Below, piece after piece: positions 1 to 5,265 of a stretch of 6,667 nucleotides of DNA. Source of the stretch: an uncultured Clostridia bacterium (GTDB taxonomy: Bacteria; Bacillota; Clostridia; Lachnospirales; Anaerotignaceae); contig CAMQRG010000111.1 of NCBI GenBank assembly GCA_947036475.1, positions 1 to 6,667 on the forward strand, read 5' to 3'. Below the pieces are notes generated by a model, which was not told the origin of the DNA, made no database searches, and saw only the letters and a program-made list of their open reading frames with translations. The number at the start of each line of letters is the position of its first letter. Position 1 is the first letter of the stretch. The translations under genes were made by a program, and so were the position numbers.

Positions 1-46
1 AGATAGCGTAGCGTCTCGTGGGCTCGGAGATGTGTATAAGAGACAG
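1..46 (+). other. Illumina Nextera i7/Read 2 adapter (sequencing artefact)
   Basis: Positions 28-46 are exactly the 19-bp Tn5 mosaic end AGATGTGTATAAGAGACAG. Positions 13-27 are GTCTCGTGGGCTCGG, the Nextera Read 2 tail. Positions 1-4 (AGAT) fit the 3' end of the P7 flow-cell oligo. Positions 5-12 (AGCGTAGC) sit where the 8-base i7 index belongs; the reverse complement GCTACGCT is, from memory, Nextera index N709. This is library construct, not genome, so host sequence begins at 47. The adapter marks a true end of the assembled contig and a missed trimming step. It should be masked before any similarity search or gene call. Confidence 0.98.
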
Positions 47-279
47 CTAATATCCTCTATCGGTGGGTTACGAAAGCAGCTATCAGTTTCGCTGTCATAG
101 TCACATCTGCCGCCGTCCTCTGCATGGATACATTCATCGCAGAGCATAAGTCTTTTCCCGCAATGCGGGCAGAAAGCCTTATATCCGTCCACATCGGTAA
201 TCCAGCGCATTTCTGCCTCTTTCCCACAATGAGGACAAAGTTCCGTTACGATGTATGAACGGCCATTCTTGTTCTCCAT
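47..279 (-). CDS. Small Cys-rich zinc-ribbon protein, 3' end missing
   Basis: The start is ATG at 279, with AAGGAGGGG at 292-284 just upstream. 77 complete codons are readable before host sequence gives way to adapter at 46. The protein opens MENKNGRSYIVTELCPHCG. It carries CPHC at residues 15-18, CPHC at 37-40 and CDEC at 47-50, then single cysteines at 59 and 68. The first two CxxC pairs, about 19 residues apart, form a classical zinc-ribbon layout; the later cysteines could bind a second metal. I recognise this as a type of short protein often found on clostridial mobile elements, but know no function. It starts 12 bases after the upstream stop, so it belongs to the operon. The reading frame happens to stay open through the adapter, adding 16 false residues (SCLLYTSPSPRDATLS). 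The genuine C-terminus is unknown. Zinc binding is inferred from cysteine spacing alone. Confidence 0.85.
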
Positions 280-291
280 CAAGCCCCTCCT

Positions 292-606
292 TCAGCCATG
301 ATACGGGGATTCCCCACGCTCTACATTCTCGCCGCAGAAGCATTTCCCGCAATACTCGAAAATCCCATTTGGCCATTTGCCGCCGACTTTTTTGAATGTA
401 TGGAACGTCGGCCTCCATTTTCCAGTGTCCGGGTCCTGGCGGTGGGAATACGCCTCTCCCATCTGCGAGCAGTCTGGCTGCATACAGGCAGGCGGCAGTA
501 GGTCAAGCATATCGTCAACAAGTTCCTGCTCCACCAGATCGCCAATTTTAGCCTCAGAATAATCCCATTCCTCTGCTGTCAAAACTTTTCTTCCATTCCA
601 CTTCAT
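292..606 (-). CDS. Conserved small Cys-containing protein, function unknown
   Basis: This encodes 104 residues, starting MKWNGRKVLTAEEWDYSEAK. I chose ATG at 606 because AGGAGG (620-615) lies 8 bases upstream; an in-frame TTG at 612 would be only 2 bases from that site and is not credible. The N-terminal half is acidic and probably helical (IGDLVEQELVDDMLDLLPPA, residues 21-40). Cysteines 41 and 46, then 86, 89 and 91 (YCGKCFCG), could form a metal site, with H55 and H69 between them. The middle holds the polar stretch SHRQDPDTGKWRPTF (54-68). I do not recognise a named domain, although the sequence resembles uncharacterised proteins from Firmicutes elements. It begins 2 bases after the stop of the gene before it (TGAAAATG), and its ribosome binding site lies inside that gene, so the pair is probably translationally coupled. 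Confidence 0.8.
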   Translation of the reverse strand: MKWNGRKVLTAEEWDYSEAKIGDLVEQELVDDMLDLLPPACMQPDCSQMGEAYSHRQDPDTGKWRPTFHTFKKVGGKWPNGIFEYCGKCFCGENVERGESPYHG

Positions 607-608
607 TT

Positions 609-1037
609 TCAATTCCTCCTCATCGCTTTTTCCATCGCCAGGCTTAACCCGTGCGCCAATTTCTCGTCCTCAAAAATTTCGTTAAGGGAATACCCTGCGG
701 CAGCTACCGCGTCCGTCGGATCGCCTGTATAACTGTATTCATGGTTTTCCAGTTCTGCAAGGAACATCTGAAAAATAAATCCTTCGCCGGTTGTATCTGA
801 TGCCACAGCTTCAGCCTTTTCCCTGTCGAAACGTTCCATCATCGCATGAAGCTCTGGTGCATCTGTTTTGCGGTAGTACATGCCGCCGATGCCACGGAAG
901 ATTTTGTCTGTATCCTCCGGGTTAAGCCCTAGCTTTGCCATTCCTTCCGCGAACTGCTTCTCGTTGAAAGCAAACATCGCAGGAAAGGCGTTAAATTCGT
1001 TTTGCTGCCGGTTCTGCATTTCTATATATGCGTTCAT
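609..1037 (-). CDS. Conserved 142-residue mobile-element protein, function unknown (DUF7659-like)
   Basis: This is a 142-residue soluble protein with no signal peptide or membrane segment. The ATG at 1037 is preceded by AAAGGAGGT (1052-1044), complementary to the 16S rRNA tail over nine bases, with a 6-base spacer, so the start is secure. Recognisable blocks are NEFNAFPAMFAFNEKQFAEG (residues 13-32), a YYRKTDAPELHAMMERFDRE segment (54-73), TGEGFIFQMFLAELENHEYS (83-102) and a C-terminal helix rich in Ala and Lys. These match, from memory, a family common on gut Firmicutes elements that I believe is catalogued as DUF7659; the number is uncertain. No catalytic motif is apparent. It follows the primase gene after a 93-base gap, the largest in the operon, and its near-ideal ribosome binding site suggests efficient translation. 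It ends ATGAGGAGGAATTGA, which supplies the ribosome binding site of the next gene. Confidence 0.85.
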   Translation of the reverse strand: MNAYIEMQNRQQNEFNAFPAMFAFNEKQFAEGMAKLGLNPEDTDKIFRGIGGMYYRKTDAPELHAMMERFDREKAEAVASDTTGEGFIFQMFLAELENHEYSYTGDPTDAVAAAGYSLNEIFEDEKLAHGLSLAMEKAMRRN

Positions 1038-1043
1038 TGCCGT

Positions 1044-1052
1044 ACCTCCTTT
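1044..1052 (-). promoter_or_regulatory. Near-ideal Shine-Dalgarno site AAAGGAGGT
   Basis: AAAGGAGGT lies 6 bases before the ATG at 1037. It is the strongest ribosome binding site in the window and fixes the start of the 142-residue protein. It ends the 93-base gap after the primase gene, which also contains a 5-bp hairpin and a phased heptamer repeat. Confidence 0.85.
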
Positions 1053-1068
1053 TGCTTAACTTCTTATA

Positions 1069-1085
1069 TGTGATTTTTTGTGATT
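1069..1085. repeat. Heptamer direct repeat TGTGATT, 10-bp period
   Basis: TGTGATT occurs at 1069-1075 and again at 1079-1085, start to start 10 bp, about one helical turn. It lies in the gap between the primase gene and the 142-residue protein gene, some 32 bases upstream of that ATG. The spacing would suit a protein bound on one DNA face. The sequence is AT-rich and short, however, so chance is a real possibility. On the minus strand TATAAG (1068-1063) beside it is a 5/6 match to a -10 box, but no good -35 lies 16-18 bases upstream. Confidence 0.25.
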
Positions 1086-1099
1086 GATATATTTCATGC

Positions 1100-1112
1100 T
1101 CCGGTTTCCGGA
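1100..1112 (-). other. Small inverted repeat TCCGG-AAA-CCGGA
   Basis: Read on the minus strand, a 5-bp perfect stem closes a 3-base loop, beginning 18 bases after the primase stop. No T-run follows, so it does not look like an intrinsic terminator. It may slow RNA decay at the primase 3' end or be chance. Confidence 0.3.
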
Positions 1113-1130
1113 CGTTTTGCCGCAGGAATT

Positions 1131-2198
1131 TTATGCCGCAAGACCTTCCTGCCTTTTTCCAGCCAGCAGCCTATCGTCAATGCCCTTATACGCAGGGTTC
1201 CATTTCAGGGATCGCACAGCAACGCCTGTTTCCTTCATCAATTCGTAAAACCTCTGCACAGACATTTGCACCGCCGGATTCGTATCCTTATCCATATCAA
1301 ACGCCTCCGTAAGTTCCGAAATATTGAGTTTCTGAAGCAGAGAATCCAGCCCTTTCATGCTGCCAACGCCCGGCAGGGCAATCAAGCACACATCTCGTCC
1401 CATCAGGGAAAATGCCGTATCTGCTTTCAGCGCGCCTTCGGTAATATACGTCTTTTTTCCCGTTTTCCCATTTACTACATGGAGAAACGCAGAGCATTTG
1501 GTTCCTTCCGGATAACCATTACTGGAAAACCACTTATACTTCTGATCTCCTCCGTTATCCAGCCTGATTTGCAATCCCTGTATTTGTCCTTCCGCATCAC
1601 GAACCGGAATGAAAAATCCGTCCATTGCGGCCATATGCCACCGCCCATTTTTCCGGTAGAAGCCCGGTACGCACGACAGGTCGTATTTTCCAGAAAGCAG
1701 GTACATCGTCTTACTGTAAAGCCGCCCATATTTTTTCGGGACGGAACGGTAGCCGTTCCGTTTTATCGCAGACATATCCAGCCCCCTGTTTTGCAGGTTC
1801 AGCCTGTGTTTTGGTAAAAGTTCCAGCATTTGCAGCATATCGCTGTAAATCTGGCTGCGCTCTGCCAAGGGCTTTATTATGTTTTCAGATTTTTTCCTGC
1901 ACAAATCTTTTTGGGAAAAGGGCAGGGGAGGGCAGTCACAGGCTGCCTGTTCCGCCAGTTCCCTGTATGCCGCCGCGTTGCTGATGCCGTTTATTTCCGC
2001 ATACAGTGTGATGCTGTTTCCGGATTTTTTGCACCGATGGCAATGGAACACGTCCCTTTCCGTATTCAGGTAAAGCCGTTTCCTGCTGTCATTGCAGAAC
2101 GGGCACTGCGCCCGTACCTCCGCACCGCTAACGTTCCGGTCATATTGTATGCCGCAGGAACCGGCCGCCCGCAGAATGGGGATATTTTGAAACACCAT
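1131..2198 (-). CDS. DNA primase-like protein: CHC2-type zinc finger plus TOPRIM (DUF3854-type)
   Basis: The 355-residue protein probably makes RNA primers for element replication. A four-Cys zinc finger (C32, C35, C53, C56; CPFC then FHCHRC) matches the N-terminal zinc-binding domain of DnaG/CHC2 primases, though with Cys in place of the usual CHC2 His. The middle contains DGFFIPVRDAEGQIQGLQIR (residues 193-212), typical of phage and plasmid primase-like proteins. The C-terminal TOPRIM domain shows YITEGALKAD (E254), LPGVGS (275-280), AFDMDKD (D301, D303) and KGIDD near 341-345, the pattern I know from DUF3854 proteins. I chose ATG at 2198: it lies one base past the ATPase stop (TGATATG), with GGAAGGAAGG upstream. 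An in-frame ATG at 2231 would add 11 residues but has a weak ribosome site. There is no helicase domain, so a separate helicase is expected elsewhere. Primase activity is inferred from domains. Confidence 0.88.
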   Translation of the reverse strand: MVFQNIPILRAAGSCGIQYDRNVSGAEVRAQCPFCNDSRKRLYLNTERDVFHCHRCKKSGNSITLYAEINGISNAAAYRELAEQAACDCPPLPFSQKDLCRKKSENIIKPLAERSQIYSDMLQMLELLPKHRLNLQNRGLDMSAIKRNGYRSVPKKYGRLYSKTMYLLSGKYDLSCVPGFYRKNGRWHMAAMDGFFIPVRDAEGQIQGLQIRLDNGGDQKYKWFSSNGYPEGTKCSAFLHVVNGKTGKKTYITEGALKADTAFSLMGRDVCLIALPGVGSMKGLDSLLQKLNISELTEAFDMDKDTNPAVQMSVQRFYELMKETGVAVRSLKWNPAYKGIDDRLLAGKRQEGLAA

Positions 2199-2199
2199 A

Positions 2200-4005
2200 T
2201 CACGCCGCCTTCCTTCCACTGTCAGAGGCATTCTGCTTTTTGTGCAGGACTGCCAGCGGCTGCCCCTTCATCACTTTGGCAATGAAAAGCTGTCCGGCAG
2301 GACGGACGTTATCTATCACGGAAATGCTTTCGCCGTTGTCCAGGAACGTAGGGTAGCGTCTGCCTGAAAGCCGTTTCAGCAGCTCCGCAACCTCCAGCCC
2401 CGCGCGTATCTTTTCCGACAGCGACAGCTTCGTATAATCCTTCCCATCATAAGTAAATTTGAATACGTCCTTGATTTCACCCGTTGTTTTTTGTGCCTCA
2501 GACAGCACAATCTGCACCTTGTTCATCTGTACGGGACGGAAAAGCAGTTCATTTTTCTTCCCCATGTAGCACAGTGCATCATCAACCAGCCGTTTTTTGG
2601 CTTCAATTTTTTCCTGTGTGTCTTGAATCTGCGCCTTGACGTCCGGCTGTTCCAGTGTTTCTGTAAGCCGCTGGATTTCATTTTCCAGTTCCCTGCATCT
2701 CTGCCGCAGGCTATCCAGCTCCGCCGCCTGCTCCTGTGACAGGCTGCCGTATTCCAGCTTTGTTTCCAGACACCGCAGGTATTCCCCGATACCGTTTTCT
2801 GTTATGCTTTGGTACTCGGCTTCCATCTCTGCGATTATTTTTTCCAGATTAGAGCCTCCCGCTGCCATTGTTTTCTGAAGGGCCTGCAGTTCGGCTGTTT
2901 TTGTCCGTTCCATGCGTTTCAAATCTGCCTTGAGCGCCTTGCCTTTTGAGATGCACTGGTCTATCAGGCGTTTCAATTCCTCTTTTGCCGCCAGAGCCTC
3001 TTTATCCGTCATTTCGTGCCGGCAGAGCGCGCATTTTTGTCCGGCATGGATCTGGCGCGACATCTTAGCCGCCTTGTCATAACGGACGTATTCGGCTTCC
3101 AGCTCCTCTTTCATCTTGGAAATTTCCGCATCTTCTGATAAATCATATTTTATGTTTTTTATTTTTTGCAGGTTCAGCTTTGCTTTCGATATGTCATCCG
3201 CCAGTTTCCATTTGCGTTCAGCGCAATTTGCAGAATCCTGCTTTAACTGCGCCATTTCCGCCCGCAGGTCAGCTTTCTGTTCCTCGGTCGGAAGGAACCT
3301 CTCTAATTCATGAAGCCGCGTATTTTTCACCGCCAGCTCCGCCTTTGCCGTTTCCAGTTCCGTCCCCGTTTTTTTCGCATTGCTCTCCAGCAAATCCGCC
3401 TGGCCCTGCATATAAATCACATCTTCTTCCAGTTCCCGTATCTCTGCGCGCCGGTTTTTCAAATATGTTTCCGGTGACAGGATATTTTCGTCTTTCAGGG
3501 ATTCCCGCACTTCCTCTGGCAGTTCATTCAAAACAGCTTCATGGCTGACAACGGGCAGGAACTTTTCCAGCAGGTTACGCCCGTCCGTCCCCAGTGTTTC
3601 AATGAAATACAGGGGATTCAGCATGGACAGGAATAAATCCTTGCCCCCGAACAGGTTATATAAATCCGTCTGCCGGATCGTGTACCCGTCATAGGTGATG
3701 CCTGTGGCGTTGTTTTTCCTAGTTTTTGTCAGCTCATGCACCTCGCCGCTTTCGTCCGCAAGCTTGACGGAAACAAAAACCTCCTTCGCTTCGCCGTTGT
3801 GCAGCCTGTCCAGCGTCTTTTCACCGAAAAAGCCCGTACCCATAAATGCGAAAGCGATGGCTTCGGCAATGCTGCTCTTTCCCATGCCGTTGTCCCCAAG
3901 CACAAAATTGACGCCGTAGTCAAAGTGGAATGTCCCTGGCTCCTGAAAACACTTGAAGCCGGAAACAGTCAGCTCCAAAATCCTGAAATCATTTATTTTA
4001 TCCAT
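2200..4005 (-). CDS. SbcC/Rad50-like SMC-type ATPase with zinc hook
   Basis: The 601-residue protein is an ABC-type ATPase of the Rad50/SbcC/RecF superfamily, likely acting on DNA ends or branched DNA during element recombination. The N-terminal lobe has ELTVSGFKCFQ (11-21) and Walker A GDNGMGKSS (37-45). Two heptad-rich Glu/Lys/Leu segments (about 180-320 and 330-490) form a coiled coil. They are joined by CALC (C325, C328), a CxxC zinc hook for dimerisation. The C-terminal lobe has an ABC-signature-like LSLSEKIRAGLE (527-538) and a Walker B-like YPTFLDNGESI (551-561). D556 is followed by Asn, and the acidic E559 lies three residues on, instead of the usual DE pair; I recall this DNxES form from related clostridial proteins. 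It is much shorter than SbcC (about 1000 residues), and no SbcD/Mre11 nuclease gene adjoins it. The ATG at 4005 follows AAAGGCGGGGA, a moderate ribosome site. Confidence 0.92.
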   Translation of the reverse strand: MDKINDFRILELTVSGFKCFQEPGTFHFDYGVNFVLGDNGMGKSSIAEAIAFAFMGTGFFGEKTLDRLHNGEAKEVFVSVKLADESGEVHELTKTRKNNATGITYDGYTIRQTDLYNLFGGKDLFLSMLNPLYFIETLGTDGRNLLEKFLPVVSHEAVLNELPEEVRESLKDENILSPETYLKNRRAEIRELEEDVIYMQGQADLLESNAKKTGTELETAKAELAVKNTRLHELERFLPTEEQKADLRAEMAQLKQDSANCAERKWKLADDISKAKLNLQKIKNIKYDLSEDAEISKMKEELEAEYVRYDKAAKMSRQIHAGQKCALCRHEMTDKEALAAKEELKRLIDQCISKGKALKADLKRMERTKTAELQALQKTMAAGGSNLEKIIAEMEAEYQSITENGIGEYLRCLETKLEYGSLSQEQAAELDSLRQRCRELENEIQRLTETLEQPDVKAQIQDTQEKIEAKKRLVDDALCYMGKKNELLFRPVQMNKVQIVLSEAQKTTGEIKDVFKFTYDGKDYTKLSLSEKIRAGLEVAELLKRLSGRRYPTFLDNGESISVIDNVRPAGQLFIAKVMKGQPLAVLHKKQNASDSGRKAA

Positions 4006-4058
4006 AAAGTCCCCGCCTTTCTTCTTAAAAAATTTGCTTTTTCCACAAAACAGGGCAA

Positions 4059-4078
4059 AGGAAGGCTGACGCCTTCCT
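4059..4078 (-). promoter_or_regulatory. Perfect 8-bp hairpin between two operon genes
   Basis: On the minus strand AGGAAGGC, a GTCA loop, then GCCTTCCT form a perfect 8-bp stem in the 91-base gap between the acidic protein gene and the ATPase gene. It is followed by TTTGCCCTGTTTTG, only a short broken T-tract. It could be a weak terminator or attenuator lowering downstream expression, an RNA processing or stability element, or a transcript-end protection hairpin. It starts 18 bases after the stop at 4097. Role inferred only from position and shape. Confidence 0.45.
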
Positions 4079-4096
4079 CTGCTGTATTGGGTATCA

Positions 4097-4453
4097 TTAT
4101 TTTACGAGAGCCGCCATTTGGGGCATCGGGATTTTCTCACATTCCATGGATTCCCAGCCCAAAAGCTCACAATCTTCCAGTGCGAAAAATTCTTCCGCCG
4201 CAATCCACTCACTCAGGAAATGCGCACCGTCTTCATCACCTATGGCTGCATAGCCCCAAAAATCGACAACTACTTTGTCCTCAAGCGTACAGGGGCAGCA
4301 CCATTCCCCGCCGTCGTCCCTGACTTCAAATACAGTATATCCCAGCCCTTGTAGTTCTTCCTTCAACGCCTTGCTATGGGCAGTTTCAAAGAACAGGCTG
4401 TCAATTTTCCTGCCGTCTATCAGGAGCGTAGTTTTGTAAAAGTCAAGTTTCAT
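4097..4453 (-). CDS. Small highly acidic protein, function unknown
   Basis: This encodes 118 residues, starting MKLDFYKTTLLIDGRKIDSL. I placed the start at ATG 4453 because GAGGGGG lies 6 bases upstream. An ATG at 4471 overlaps the preceding stop (ATGA) and would add six residues, but it lacks its own ribosome site; the spacing shows the GAGGGGG serves 4453. By direct count there are 25 Asp/Glu against 10 Lys/Arg, a net charge near -15. Acidic stretches include GDEDG (72-76) and AAEEFFALEDCELLGWESME (85-104). CCPC at 52-55 could bind metal or be incidental. There is no signal peptide or membrane segment. I do not recognise the family. It lies between the annealing-protein and SMC-ATPase genes, so it may be a partner of either or a DNA mimic; both are speculation. 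Confidence 0.8.
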   Translation of the reverse strand: MKLDFYKTTLLIDGRKIDSLFFETAHSKALKEELQGLGYTVFEVRDDGGEWCCPCTLEDKVVVDFWGYAAIGDEDGAHFLSEWIAAEEFFALEDCELLGWESMECEKIPMPQMAALVK

Positions 4454-4467
4454 AGTATTCCCCCTCA

Positions 4468-5235
4468 TCATGCTGCAATATCATATTCGGACATCGTGAA
4501 ATATTCTCCGAAATCCGATTTGCCTTTCACAAATTTTGCGTTTCTCAGCTTCGTGCCGGAACGCAGGCTGTTGTCACCCTTTCTGGCGTAAACAGAAACC
4601 TCCTTCCCTTCCTTGTTTGCCAGCGTCAGGCAGACGCTGTTGCCGGAAACAGACGTGGATTTTACGATATAAGCATAGTCCGCAGTGTCAGGCGCGTAGT
4701 CCTCATAAGGCGGCTGTTCCATATTCCCGCCCTGCGCCTTATCCGGCGTCGGAGCTTTTCCAGACAGCATGGCCACATTTTTGTCATAATGCCACCGCAG
4801 CTTGTCATACTCGCCTTTTTTAATCCGGTAGCTTTTGCCATACGGTTCAATTTCGACCCACAGGGTTTCCATGTCATACAGGTAGCGTCCGATGCCCCAA
4901 ATCGCAGCCGCACGTTTGAAGGAATCGGACAGGCCGCCCTTGATTGGCTCGATGTCCGTATTCTCTGCCCCGTCGTATTTCGTGATCCATTGCTCACGCT
5001 CTGCATTAAACAGGGAAATCCCGCAAATCTGTGCATTTTTCTGCCAGAGCAGAAACTCGTTCCGCCAGTTCATCGCGCCGACTGCCTCGTCCAGCCGTTT
5101 TTGTATCGCGCGGCTGTCAAGGTACGGAACCGCCATGCCCTGTGTTTTATCCCTGTTTGTGACCTGTATTTTCCAGCTAATATCTTCAAAACCAAATATT
5201 CCTGCCAGTTTTTTCAAAATCTCTGCGTTATTCAT
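4468..5235 (-). CDS. Rad52/Sak-family single-strand annealing protein
   Basis: The 255-residue protein matches the Rad52/Rad22 family used by phages and mobile elements as recombinases that anneal complementary single strands. Diagnostic segments are YLDSRAIQKRLDEAVGAMNW (38-57), a strand-rich WRNEFLLWQKNAQICGISLF core (57-76), TKYDGAENTDIEP (85-97), KGGLSDSFKRAA (99-110) and WGIGRYLYDM (113-122). The KGG-DSFKRAA-WGIGRYLY block is the family hallmark around the DNA-binding groove. A Pro/Gly-rich linker (about 158-185) leads to a strand-rich C-terminal module (186-255, from DYAYIVKSTSVSGNSVCLTL), perhaps an OB-like fold or a site for partner binding. The ATG at 5235 has AAGGGAG 9 bases upstream. 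An ATG at 5243 is out of frame and stops after three codons. Its neighbours, an SMC-like ATPase and a primase, support a recombination/replication role. Family confidence is high; the C-terminal fold is inferred. Confidence 0.92.
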   Translation of the reverse strand: MNNAEILKKLAGIFGFEDISWKIQVTNRDKTQGMAVPYLDSRAIQKRLDEAVGAMNWRNEFLLWQKNAQICGISLFNAEREQWITKYDGAENTDIEPIKGGLSDSFKRAAAIWGIGRYLYDMETLWVEIEPYGKSYRIKKGEYDKLRWHYDKNVAMLSGKAPTPDKAQGGNMEQPPYEDYAPDTADYAYIVKSTSVSGNSVCLTLANKEGKEVSVYARKGDNSLRSGTKLRNAKFVKGKSDFGEYFTMSEYDIAA

Positions 5236-5265
5236 AACATCATGCTCCCTTCGTATGTATCAGTA

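Noticed and set aside
28..46. Tn5/IS50 mosaic end, possible transposon terminus
   Set aside because: It is contiguous with the Nextera Read 2 tail and an i7 index, so it comes from library construction, not from a transposon in the genome.
1038..1068. Promoter for the 142-residue protein (TATAAG at 1068-1063)
   Set aside because: The -10-like hexamer has no acceptable -35 at 16-18 bases, and the region is AT-rich, so I did not call it as a promoter.
1080..1817. 245-codon open frame on the plus strand
   Set aside because: It is antisense to the primase gene, which has clear zinc-finger and TOPRIM motifs, and it shows no recognisable protein features.
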